Below are positions 1-9,400 of a stretch of DNA of 11,427 nucleotides, in pieces. The DNA is from UMGS755 sp045132895. Its GTDB lineage: Bacteria > Bacillota > Clostridia > UBA1381 > UBA9506. Numbering within the stretch: the first letter of the stretch is position 1; every line of letters begins with the position of its first letter. The position numbers were made by a program, and so were the translations under genes. The notes beneath the pieces were generated by a model. It did no database searches. It was given only the letters and a program-made list of their open reading frames with translations, and was not told the origin of the DNA. The stretch lies in assembly GCA_045132895.1 (NCBI GenBank), contig JBGUTC010000086.1, positions 1 to 11,427 of the forward strand, read 5' to 3'.

Positions 1-1
1 T

Positions 2-169
2 GAGGACATGCCGACGGTTTACAAATATGACCGCCGCGGCGGCTGGATTTCCCCGGGCAGCATTGATGACATCCGCACCTACACTCAGGTAGGCGCCGAT
101 GCAGACGGCATCCTGGCGATTATTGAAAATAACGACATTAAAGCCTTCGTTATTATTACCGATTATTAA
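2..169 (+). CDS. C-terminal fragment of an upstream surface-type protein
   Basis: An open frame enters from the left edge and ends with TAA at 167-169; 55 residues are visible, starting EDMPTVYKYD and ending AFVIITDY. The pattern of an aromatic-rich VYKYD start, a GSIDDIRTY segment, an ADGILAI strand and a final hydrophobic strand resembles the small beta-domain that closes many SLH-type or other secreted Clostridia proteins. This is recognition of style, not a firm family match. The start and main domains lie outside the window, so function cannot be assigned. It is co-directional with the downstream polysaccharide genes, with 95 bases and a hairpin between, so it may belong to the same locus, perhaps as another surface protein. 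Confidence 0.65.
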   Translation, partial: EDMPTVYKYDRRGGWISPGSIDDIRTYTQVGADADGILAIIENNDIKAFVIITDY

Positions 170-182
170 AAATGAGACGCGG

Positions 183-209
183 TGTGGCTTGCTTTCCGGC
201 AAGCCCACA
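183..209 (+). terminator. Hairpin after the upstream gene, possible terminator
   Basis: The arms GGCTTGC (186-192) and GCAAGCC (199-205) pair perfectly around a six-base loop. After a one-base bulge (C206), TGT (183-185) pairs with ACA (207-209). The hairpin lies 14 bases after the stop of the upstream gene. No T-run follows, so it is not a textbook intrinsic terminator; it could instead protect a 3' end after processing. Confidence 0.4.
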
Positions 210-250
210 TGATCCGACCGTGTTCCCATATAAAAAACAAAATTTAAATA

Positions 251-256
251 AGGAGG
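251..256 (+). promoter_or_regulatory. Strong ribosome binding site that fixes the start at 265
   Basis: A full AGGAGG lies eight bases before ATG 265. The upstream in-frame ATG at 172 has no such site. It would also add 31 residues in front of an obvious signal peptide, so 265 is the real start. Confidence 0.9.
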
Positions 257-264
257 ACAAAACA

Positions 265-2133
265 ATGAAAAGAATTTTAGGTTTAATTCTGGTCAGCATG
301 ATGCTGATGACTATGATTCTCCCCGTAAGCGCAGATGGCGCTTTAGACGCAGTTACAAGAGAAGCTCTGACTCAGTCAATCGCAGATGATGCAACATTCT
401 TAGGCGAAAAGCTGAACCTGAACTTCCCCGGCGTTACCTTTACTTCCTCTGACAGCGCGGTCATCAACCCGACAACCGGCGTTGTAACAAGACCTCAGCA
501 GACGAAGAATGTAACTGTGACTGCAACAGCAGGTGCAGAGACCAAGGACTTTGCTTTCCGCATTCCCGGTCTGTTTGACAATACTCCTGTTGAATCCGTT
601 GTTTACTACGACGATTTTGAAGACGGCGTTTTAGATTCTCGTATTGAAAGAGGCGCGACATCTAAATTTACGGATGCTACCATAGAAGCAAATGGTAATT
701 TACAATGTCAGCGCACGCCGGGTTCCGGTAATGCATTAACCAGTCTGATCTGGTTGAAGCCGGATAAGACCATGGTCAATGGCGACCTGCATTTAGATTT
801 TAAAGTTGCAAGAGACTATGTTTATGATTCAGGATTCCGTATTTACCTTTACGGCTTAAAATCAGACGGCAATCGTGCTAAAGCAGTTGAAATCGATATT
901 ACCAATGGTCATGCTACTGCTACTGAATGGGACAGCACCGTATGGATTGCTACGGGAGCAACCTATGGAGCAACAGCAGACACCAATACGATTGTAACAG
1001 TCAACAGTCCTAACTCTTATAGAATTGTCGCAGATGTTGATGGAGAAACCGGTATTTTTACTATTTCTATTAACGGAACGCCAATTACTCTTACCGGCGG
1101 GTACCTGTTAAACAGCTTCAAGGGATTGGCAGCTATCGGTATTATGCCGATCTGTGACACCACCGACCCGTGGGTTGAATATTTCTCTTGTACGCTTCCG
1201 AAAGAAGCTTCTCCTGAAGAGGTTATCTATTACGATGACTTTGAAGATGGCGTTTTAGATCCCCGCATTGAAATTTGTGAAAGATCCCTTTTTGATGAGA
1301 CAACATTTGAAACTGGTGGCAAGTTGGATTTCGGCGGATCTGTAGCGACAGCTGTTACCGGTAAGCTATGGCTGAAAAATGATAAAACTCCCGTTCAGGG
1401 AAAAGTGAAAATTGCTTTTGATCTTGAACGAGATAAGGCCGTTTATGCAACTCATAGAGTTTATTTTAATGGGGATGCCGGAAAAGCGTTTTATATTGAA
1501 TGGGGTCATTACAACGGCTCCCAGTGGCAATCTGTTATTACAGTAACAAGCGGCGAATCCAAAGGTGCAACCGCAGATAAGAATGAATCTTTAACGCTTA
1601 CGAACATTCATAATTTGAAAGTTGTTGCAGAAATTGATACTGTGTCCGGTAAAATTGACCTCTCAATCAATGGTACGAAGTTCAATTTTGTGACGGGCGG
1701 TTATATGATGAATGCCAATACAGGTATCTCATGTGTCGGCGTGGCTCCTCATGGACATTTTAGCACCGGTGCTATGTATGATACTGAGCCCTTGATGACT
1801 TATTTCTCCTGCACAAAATCCGTTGTTAAAGAAGCAGTTTCTGATATTGCTTTAGACTACAACGCTTTTGATAAGAAAGTCACCATCGTTTCTCCTGCTG
1901 CTCAGGATGCTGTTGTTGTAGCAGCGGCTTACACCGGCACAGGTGCTGAAGCGAAGTTAGTCAATGCTCTGCCCGTTCCGGCAACCTTAGTTGAAGACGG
2001 CAGCGTAACTATTGACCTGAGCGCACTTGATGCTGCGGGTGCAACCGACGTGAAACTGTATCTCTGGAATAGCGAAACAGGCTTACAGCCTCTGATTGTT
2101 CCGGTTTCTGTTGGTAGCCTGACAGCTAACTAA
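265..2133 (+). CDS. Secreted two-lectin-module protein, probable carbohydrate-binding companion
   Basis: This 622-residue protein is probably exported and binds polysaccharide; I see no catalytic domain. Residues 1-23 form a signal peptide (MKR, a hydrophobic core, then VSA before DG). Residues about 26-101 are an atypical bacterial Ig-like domain (aBig_2 type) with the SSDSAVI...TGVVTRP signature and a VTVTATAG strand. Two concanavalin A-like/LamG-type modules follow, at about 112-311 and 320-518, each opening with YYDDFEDGVLD and closing with YFSC. Residues about 525-613 form a last beta-domain with VKLYLWNSETGLQPL, a pattern I associate with the end of Clostridia secreted enzymes. No SLH, LPXTG or dockerin motif is visible, so retention at the surface is not explained. 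The Ig plus lectin layout matches the N-terminus of the lyase encoded at 3478, which suggests a shared ligand. The gene has its own strong ribosome binding site and is separated from the GH88 gene by structured RNA. The exact ligand is unknown. Confidence 0.88.
   Translation: MKRILGLILVSMMLMTMILPVSADGALDAVTREALTQSIADDATFLGEKLNLNFPGVTFTSSDSAVINPTTGVVTRPQQTKNVTVTATAGAETKDFAFRIPGLFDNTPVESVVYYDDFEDGVLDSRIERGATSKFTDATIEANGNLQCQRTPGSGNALTSLIWLKPDKTMVNGDLHLDFKVARDYVYDSGFRIYLYGLKSDGNRAKAVEIDITNGHATATEWDSTVWIATGATYGATADTNTIVTVNSPNSYRIVADVDGETGIFTISINGTPITLTGGYLLNSFKGLAAIGIMPICDTTDPWVEYFSCTLPKEASPEEVIYYDDFEDGVLDPRIEICERSLFDETTFETGGKLDFGGSVATAVTGKLWLKNDKTPVQGKVKIAFDLERDKAVYATHRVYFNGDAGKAFYIEWGHYNGSQWQSVITVTSGESKGATADKNESLTLTNIHNLKVVAEIDTVSGKIDLSINGTKFNFVTGGYMMNANTGISCVGVAPHGHFSTGAMYDTEPLMTYFSCTKSVVKEAVSDIALDYNAFDKKVTIVSPAAQDAVVVAAAYTGTGAEAKLVNALPVPATLVEDGSVTIDLSALDAAGATDVKLYLWNSETGLQPLIVPVSVGSLTAN
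598..1818 (+). repeat. Two tandem LamG-like modules within the 622-residue protein
   Basis: Codons for residues 112-311 (598-1197) and 320-518 (1222-1818) encode two copies of one module. Shared landmarks, in order, are YYDDFEDGVLD, a WLK.DKT segment, a central F..(A/E)RD strand, a GATAD.N turn, an INGT strand, TGGY(L/M)(L/M)N, and a final YFSCT. The DNA has diverged more than the protein landmarks, so this is an established intragenic duplication and not a fresh one. The second copy is the closer relative of the first LamG-like module in the giant lyase (3823-4410), sharing FETGG, FYIEW, SKGAT and NIHN. Confidence 0.85.
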
Positions 2134-2185
2134 GTCTCTCTTTGACATGGCGGATCTCCCTATATCTGCTATGTTATCCCTTAAA

Positions 2186-2256
2186 AGCGGGCGGCTTGTC
2201 CGCCCGCTACCCTAATTCTATAAGGCTCTTGTAGGATTAGGGTAGCGGATACGCTA
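2186..2256 (+). promoter_or_regulatory. Three overlapping hairpins between the binding protein and GH88 genes
   Basis: Hairpin 1 pairs AGCGGGCGG (2186-2194) with CCGCCCGCT (2200-2208), a perfect 9-bp stem with a five-base loop. Hairpin 2 pairs CCGCTACCCTAATTCT (2204-2219) with AGGATTAGGGTAGCGG (2233-2248): 16 bp including one G-U pair, with a 13-base loop. Hairpin 3 pairs TAGCG (2243-2247) with CGCTA (2252-2256). Each hairpin shares about five bases with the next, so the full forms exclude each other. No T-run follows on the + strand, which argues against simple termination. Possible roles are attenuation, a 3'-end block that stabilises the upstream message, or a processing site that separates expression of the flanking genes. 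The last stem ends 14 bases before the GH88 ribosome binding site. Confidence 0.7.
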
Positions 2257-2270
2257 TAGGCTAAATCCGG

Positions 2271-2276
2271 AAAGGA
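2271..2276 (+). promoter_or_regulatory. Ribosome binding site of the GH88 gene
   Basis: AAAGGA lies eight bases before ATG 2285, in a purine-rich stretch just downstream of the overlapping hairpins. It is weaker than the AGGAGG in front of the 622-residue protein. Confidence 0.75.
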
Positions 2277-2284
2277 AAAAAGAA

Positions 2285-3481
2285 ATGGAACTGAAACAAG
2301 CTTTTGATATTTGTTGCGAAAAAGTCAGACTGCATATGAAGAAATTAAGCGGTGCTCTGTTTGAACCAAGGGAAAGCACCACAGGGGATTATTACGAAAA
2401 CTATCCCAATACAGACTTCGTTTCCAATCGCTGGATATGGCTGACGTCGATGATTACAGGTCTGGCGCCGATTCTGTATCAGACAAAGGGCGAAGAAAGT
2501 GCTTTAGATTGGGCAAACCGCTTTAAAGAGGAATATCGCGACAAGGTGTTTGCACCCTATACACAGACCATGCACGACTTGGGTTTTTTATATCTGCCCT
2601 ACAGTGTCCATCTCTATCAACTAACGGGGGACACAGAACACCGTGACACGGCGATCCGTGCGGCTGATGAGTTGGCGAAACGCTTTAACATTCGGGGACG
2701 CTTTATTGAAGCCTGGGACGAAATGAACCTGGAAAACCGGGAATGCCGCATGATTATTGATTCCACCATGAATCTTGCCCTGCTTTACTGGGCATGGCAG
2801 GAAACGGGCCATTATTTTTACCGGGATGTTGCGGATTGCCACCTGGAAACTGTACTCAAAACCTTGGTTCGTGAGGATGATTCTGTGGCGCATGCCTGGT
2901 TTTTGGATCCGGAAACGGGCGCGCCGAAAGCGGAGGCAAATTCCTGTGGCTATGCCAATGGCTCTCATTGGGCACGAGGCACGGCGTGGCTGGTTTTTGG
3001 ACTTGCGGTTGCCTATTCCTATACGAAAAATGAACGGTATTTAGAAACGGCTGTCCGGGTAGGGGAGAAATATCTTGTCTCTTTAGGGGAGAGTCCGGTT
3101 CCCGTCTGGGATTTCAGACTGCCGGCAGATCAGCCTGCGGTTATGTGCTTAAATCCCGGCGAGGTTCAGCCCTGGGATGCTTCTGACCCGGCGAATACAA
3201 TCTATAATGTAGACAGTTCGGCGGCGGCAATTATGACTTGCGGATTTTTGGTGATTACGAAATTCCGGCAGCATGACGGCTTCAGCCGATACATAGAAGA
3301 TGCGCTGACTTGCCTTTCCGGCGAGTATTTAGAGCCGAATCCGGACGTTGTTGCTATGATCCGGCGGACGGACGGGCGGAATACGTTTTCGACTTACGGC
3401 GATTATTACTATATGTTAGCCATGGCTATGTATTTGTATGATATTCAAAATCCCTGGAATGCGAAAGGAGAAGAAAAATGA
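2285..3481 (+). CDS. GH88 family unsaturated glucuronyl hydrolase
   Basis: This enzyme should remove a 4,5-unsaturated uronate from the non-reducing end of oligosaccharides made by polysaccharide lyases, through the hydration mechanism known for GH88. The 398 residues match the usual family length and no signal peptide is present, so it should act in the cytoplasm on imported fragments. H97-D98-LGF and IID159-STMNL carry the two aspartates that correspond to Asp88 and Asp149 of the characterised Bacillus sp. GL1 enzyme. The GYANGSHWARGTAW segment (222-235), VWDF (274-277), DSSAAAI (310-316) and YGDYYYMLA (371-379) are further GH88 landmarks. The RGTAW motif has Thr233 where many members have Gln, and YYYMLA lacks the common Glu. 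GH105 is the nearest alternative family, but length and motifs favour GH88. The stop overlaps the start of the lyase gene by ATGA, a strong sign of coupled translation and a shared pathway. Preferred substrate (chondroitin/hyaluronan, heparin or exopolysaccharide disaccharide) cannot be read from this. Confidence 0.92.
   Translation: MELKQAFDICCEKVRLHMKKLSGALFEPRESTTGDYYENYPNTDFVSNRWIWLTSMITGLAPILYQTKGEESALDWANRFKEEYRDKVFAPYTQTMHDLGFLYLPYSVHLYQLTGDTEHRDTAIRAADELAKRFNIRGRFIEAWDEMNLENRECRMIIDSTMNLALLYWAWQETGHYFYRDVADCHLETVLKTLVREDDSVAHAWFLDPETGAPKAEANSCGYANGSHWARGTAWLVFGLAVAYSYTKNERYLETAVRVGEKYLVSLGESPVPVWDFRLPADQPAVMCLNPGEVQPWDASDPANTIYNVDSSAAAIMTCGFLVITKFRQHDGFSRYIEDALTCLSGEYLEPNPDVVAMIRRTDGRNTFSTYGDYYYMLAMAMYLYDIQNPWNAKGEEK
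3465..3481 (+). promoter_or_regulatory. Ribosome binding site and ATGA stop-start overlap
   Basis: AAGGAG (3465-3470) lies seven bases before ATG 3478 and is located inside the last codons of the GH88 gene. The start codon and the GH88 stop TGA (3479-3481) share bases as ATGA. Ribosomes ending the GH88 frame can restart directly, which would tie the amount of lyase to that of the hydrolase. Confidence 0.9.
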
Positions 3482-6400
3482 GTAAAAGACTGTTATCCTT
3501 ATGCTTAGTCCTTTTAATGGTTGTCAGCCTGGCAGTTCCCACATGGGCAGCAACGGAAAACCCTCTTGACCTGGTTACACAGGACGCCCTGACGGTGGCA
3601 CCTCTCGAGGGAGAACTTTTTTTAGGAGATAAGCTGAATCTTGATTTTGAGGGTGTTACCTTCATGTCGCCTGATGAAGATGTTATTGATCTTTCAACCG
3701 GCGCCATTACCCGTCCTGATACGGGAAGGGACATCTCCCTGACGGCGTCAGCAGGTGCCGGCGACGGAACGAAGGCTTTTTCTTTTTCCATTCCGGGAAA
3801 AGAGGAAGACTATCCTGTTGAGACCGTTCTGTATTATGATGACTTTGAAGACGGGATTTTAGATCCCCATATTGAGCAAACGGAGTATTCCGGCGTAACT
3901 GCGTTTGAAACCGGTGGCAATCTGGACTTTACCGGAAACAGTGCCGGTGCCTCCAGCGGTATTATCTGGCTGAAAGAAGACCATTCCTCCGTTACGGGCA
4001 AAATACGGATTGCTTTTGACCTGGCTCGTGACAGAAATGTTTATGAAACCACCAGAATGTATTTTAGCGGCGAAGCCGGTCTTGCGTTCTATATTGAGTG
4101 GAGCATCGGTGATGTCGCAAACTGGAAGAGTACCTTTACCGTAACCAGCGGTGCCTCTAAAGGTGCTACCACTGACCAGAACGAGACCGTAACGGTGAAT
4201 AATATTCATAATGCCAGAATTATTGCAGAGGTTGACTCCGAATCCGGCGTCATTAAACTCTGGATTAACGGTAGCGAATTTAATTTCGTAACCGGCGGCT
4301 TTGTGATGCGGGATAATAACGGATTGACGAAGGTCAGCATTGCTCCCGGCGGAACCAATACGGACCCCTTAATGTCCTTCTTCTCCTGTAAGACTCTGGA
4401 CTACCTGAACCCGGATAAGTCCGCTTGTGAACTGGACTATGAAGCCCTTTCAGAAGCTTCTCTTCTGAAGGTTCCGCTGGTTTCCGGAAAGCTGATTGAT
4501 AGCGTAAGTCTGCCGACAGTAGGCGGAAACGGAAGTGATATTTCCTGGAGCATTGAGCCTTCCGGTATCATCGATGACAATGGCTTTTTGACCCGTCCGG
4601 CAACTGATACTGACGTAACTCTGACGGCAACTATTTCTAAAGGCAGCTATCAGAAAGAAAAAGAGATCATCTTCTCTGTTCCGGCAAAGGGTGATGAGGT
4701 TGGCGGTCTGCCGGCTGTTCACAGCATGGTCTACAGTGACAGTTTCAGCGACGGCGTTTTAAGCGACAAAATTGAAGTGACAGCGGCAAACGGCAGCGTA
4801 ACGGAAGAAAATGGCGCACTCCGTCTGCAGAAGCCGGTTACATCCGGTACAACCAGCGCAAAACTCTTCTTAAACGGTGAAGAAGGCGCTACCGGACAGT
4901 TTGTTGTTGAGTTTATCCTGAAGAAAAATATTGCTAACCGCGTTGATGTCTATTTAAGCGGCGAGGGAGGTCTTTATGGCTACGTCCGTTGGTATGGTAG
5001 CGATAACAGCGATATTCTCTATCTGAATATGGCAGAAGTGCCCGGCGGTTCTGATAAGGACTTTGGATTTAAACCGGCAGATTTCGGCTTCAGCGATTCC
5101 GTTAAAGTTACGGCGTTTTTTGATACGGAAACCGGCATGGTGACCTACTGGCTGAACAACAAGTTTGCGATGACAGGTTTCAGCCGTGCGGCTTCTAACC
5201 TGACCAATATTAACTTATCCAATGAAAGTGATTTAACGGATGTTACGTTAGATGATTTCCGTTATTATACCTCCAGCTACGATATTCCTGATGACGTTCT
5301 TTGCCGTCTGGATTGCAATTCCTTAGTTGAAAAAGACCTTCTGAAGATGCCGTTGGTCTCCGACTATCTGATTGACAGTTTGAATCTGCCCGTTACAGGC
5401 GTAAAAGGCAGTGCAATCTCTTGGAGCAGCAGCCCCTCGGGTATCATTGATGATAAAGGATGGCTGGTGCGCCCGACCTCTGATACAACGGTAACCCTGA
5501 CTGCAACTGTGACCAAAGGAGAGGCAATCAAGACAAAGGATTTCACCTTTAAGGTTGCCGGTAAGAGCACGACACTTGGCGATCTGCCCGGAATTGGCGA
5601 TGTGCTGTTCTCCGATAACTTCGATGATGGCGCTTTGGGCAGTCAGATTGTAACAACCCCGGGTGGTGGCACGGTGACCGAAGAAAACGGTGCCCTGCAT
5701 ATCCGGAAAACAGATGCTCCCGGTCTGACCGGTGCAGACATTTATTTAGATGCGGCTCAGGCAGGTAAAACCGGCGTGTTTGTTACTGAATTTATCTTAA
5801 ATAGAACCGTTGATAATCGTGTGGATGCTTACTTAAAGGGGACAAACGGTCTGTTCGGCTACGTTCGTTGGTTCAGTAGCGGCGCCGGCAGTATTGTTCT
5901 GGCTATGGCGGAAGCTTTGGGTGGCGAAATGACAGATTGTATTTTAAAGCCCGTTGATTTCGGCATCACCGATACGGTGAAAGTAACGGTTTATTATGAC
6001 ACGGAGAACGGCCTCATCACTTACTGGCTGAACAATAAATTTGCGGCATCCGGCTTCAGCTGTGGCGCAACGGATCTGAAATCCATTAATTTCAGCAACG
6101 AAAGCGATGTGACCGATGCTACTCTGGATGATTTCCGTTTCTATAATTCAGCAATTACGGGGGATTATTCTGACCGAATTGATGCAGACTTTGCTGCGCT
6201 GACCAAGAGCAGCATTTTAAAATCGGCAGAAACCTCTGACGGTTATTTGATTGATAACCTGAACTTATATACCCGCGGCGCCAAAGGCTCCCGTCTGACC
6301 TGGACTTCTACGGCGCCGGAGATAATCGATGCTTCCGGTAACCTGACAAGACCGAAGGAAGATACGGAAGTAACGGTTACAGCCTCCTTCAGCTATATGG

Positions 6401-9400
6401 GTCAGGCTTCTGATAAGACTCAGTCCTTTACCTTTAAGGTAGCAGGTCTTTCTTCCCAGCCGGTAGGTATGCCGGTTCTGACCGGTCTGGCTCTTTATGA
6501 TGATTTTGACGATGGGGTGGCAGATCCTGACCGTGTCATTTTATCGGAAGGTAACGGCTTTGCTCAGGAGACCGGCGGCGTCATTGCGCTTAGTAAAACA
6601 AGTGCCGGCGGTACAACCTCAGCGAGAATGTATTTAAATAAGAAGAGAGAGCCTGTTACAGGTAATATCTTCCTTGAATTTAACTTAAAACGTGATATGA
6701 TTGCCAGAACCGACCTGATTATTGGTGGCCAAGGCAGCAATCTGGCACTGCTTCGTTGGTTTACCGAAAGCAACGGTATTTACTTAAACTATGCTGAAGA
6801 ACTGGATGCTACCTATGTTGACCGCTTTGTCTCTTTAGGTGACTTTAATGCACGGAAAGACTTAAAGGTTTCTATTTACTATGCTTCCGCTGAGAAACGG
6901 CTGAAAATCTGGCTGAACAACAAACTGGCGGTAGACGGCTACGGAAGTACGGCAAACGGCATGACCAGCATTATGGTTTTAAATGACTCTTCGGCTTTCA
7001 GTACGACCATTGATGACTTCAGACTGTACTATGCTAAGGAAGCGGATGACGTAGCAGTTGAAAAAGATCTGGCGCTGCTTTCGAACTTTATTGCCCCAGG
7101 CGAACTGACAAGTGGTGTTCTCTATAAAAGCATCGCTCTGCCTGAAGAGGGTATTCACGGCAGTACGATTTCCTGGGAATCTTCTGCACCGGGCATTCTG
7201 GCGGCAGACGGTACTTTAAACCGTCCGGAGGGTGCAGACGCAAGCCTGACCCTGACGGCAAGAGTCACCAGCGGACAGATATCAAAAGAAAAAGTCTTCA
7301 ATCTGACAATTCTGAGTGCCGGCTCCGGCGATCTGCGGGTTGCACAGGCTGATGCGGATGCAATTTTTCTTGGGGCATTACTGGAAAAAACAGAAAAAAT
7401 TGACGGTTTTGTTTCAAATAATTTATCCCTTCCGTCTGAAGGCGTCTTCGGCAGTACCATCACTTGGGAAAGTTCTCACGAAGAACTGATTTCAGATACC
7501 GGTGTTGTTACAAGACCGGAGGCGATTGAAGATTCTCCCATGGTTACTCTGACAGCACAGGTAACCTTCGGAGGTCAGACCGTCACAAAAGAAATTCCCG
7601 TAACGGTTCTGCCTTTGGATGCAGACGAAATGTTTGTGGAGATTCCTGAAAAATATGAAGTCATTTATGAAGATGACTTTTCCAATGATAATGCCTCTCT
7701 TGCCCATTGGGAACTTCGCCCCTGGGAGAATGGTTTTTCCGGTGCCAGAAACGGCAAACTGGAAACAACCAGAACAGAAAATGACGGTTTGGTAACCCAA
7801 ACGACGGTATATCCTGACGGCAACAGTCAGAAGAAGGCCGTTGAAGGCTTACTGGCTCTTGAATTTATTATGGAAAGAACCGGCTACGGTCCGATTGTTT
7901 TCGATGTCAGAGGTAAGCCTACCAGCAATAAGATTACGACTATGGTCTGGAATGATAACCAGAATCTTTCGATTAACTATGCCTCTAGCAAAGGTGGCGG
8001 AACGCAGATTTTAAATGCCGGTACCTATAACGGAACGGTTCGGGTGAATCTTTTAGTGGATTCTCTCCGCGGCACCTTCTCCCTCTGGCTGAACGGCACA
8101 CAGGTCTTAAAAGATTGCTACCCGTCAGTTTGGGACAGCGAAAAAACAGTCGGAATTTATGACCTGTTTACGGCCATCGACGGAGGAAACCTTGCATCCT
8201 TCTTTATGGATGACCTTTCGATTTACTATGCACAGCCGTATGACTGTGAACAGGGATACTTCGACTCTGTTGAACTGACAAAAGAGAGTCTGTTAACCGG
8301 CACGTTTGTTATGCCGGATACCATCAATGCAGACTTAAAACTTCCGACCAGAGGTAACTATGGCTCTCACATCACCTGGGAAAGCAGCAATCCTGACCTG
8401 ATCAATCCGGCAACCGGCAAGGTAACCAGACCGGTTGATGTGGCAGAAAATCCCAGAGTAACAGTAACAGCTACCATTGAAGCCAACGGCTACACAATGA
8501 AGAAGAGTTTTGATTACTATGTTTTAAAAACCTTTGGTCATGACGCTTCTTTTGTTGCAGAAGACCTGAAGGATCTGACAATCGAAAACTATGAAATGCT
8601 CTCCTTTGGCGATACACCGGAGCAGTTGCGCTATAGCCTGAAACTTCCCAGTGAACTGATTTACGGTTCAAAGATTTCCTGGAGCAGCAGCGATGAAAGC
8701 GTTCTGACCTGCAGCGGCCGTGTGGTTCGTCGGCCTTGGGATGCTGAACCTGTAACGGTTACCCTGACGGCAACGGTTTCTTATGGCACAGCGACAGAGG
8801 AGAAAGACTTCGTCTTTACTGTTTTCCCTGACGAAGAGCTGAAAGACCCCGGCTATATGACGGATGAGGAATTCTTCGGCGTTTGGAACGGCAGTTCCTG
8901 GAGCCGGGAAGGTAAGTTTGATTACAGCGCAAACCTGGGTATGTCAAGTGTTGAAGCTGCTGTTAAAAACGGCGACTATGAAGGAGCGAAGGTAGCGCTT
9001 CTCGACTATATGAAGAGCCGTCAGAAGAGCCCCTTTATTTCCGGCGGAACCCGTGACGCGGAATATGTTGACCAGATGATGCTGAATGATGTTTGGCATT
9101 ACGGTTCGACAGACCGCTACAGAGGACACGGAACCATCCGGAGTCACGAGTTTGAAACGGTTCGTATTCCGGTTCGCGCTGACCTGCTGAATTCTAACCG
9201 TGCTGCTTTTGATCTTCGTGCAACATACAATGAAAATACAGGGATTGTTATTGCTTCAAAAGAACATCCCAATCCGGACTTCCGTCCGAAATTGGAGGTT
9301 GTTGTCGATGGTTCTGTCTTTATCTATCCTGTTGTTGACGATGCGACCATTAAGGGTGGCGAAAATACCTACAACAACTTTGGTGCAGAGCCTGAGTTAT

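Noticed and set aside
229..234. TATAAA as a -10 box for the 622-residue protein
   Set aside because: No recognisable -35 lies 16-18 bases upstream, and the surrounding leader is simply A/T-rich.
172..264. N-terminal extension of the 622-residue protein from an ATG at 172
   Set aside because: No ribosome binding site precedes it, it overlaps a hairpin, and it would bury a clear signal peptide. ATG 265 has AGGAGG at ideal spacing.
2142..2175. Possible promoter: perfect TTGACA (2142-2147) and extended -10-like TGCTATGTT (2167-2175) just after the stop of the 622-residue protein
   Set aside because: The spacing between the two boxes is 22 bases, well above the usual 16-18, and no better -10 lies at the right distance. 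An internal promoter for the GH88 gene remains possible but is not supported enough to annotate.
2186..2208. Intrinsic terminator at the GC-rich 9-bp hairpin
   Set aside because: The stem is good but is followed by ACCCTAATT with no T-run on the + strand. On the - strand only four T residues follow and no minus-strand gene needs a terminator.
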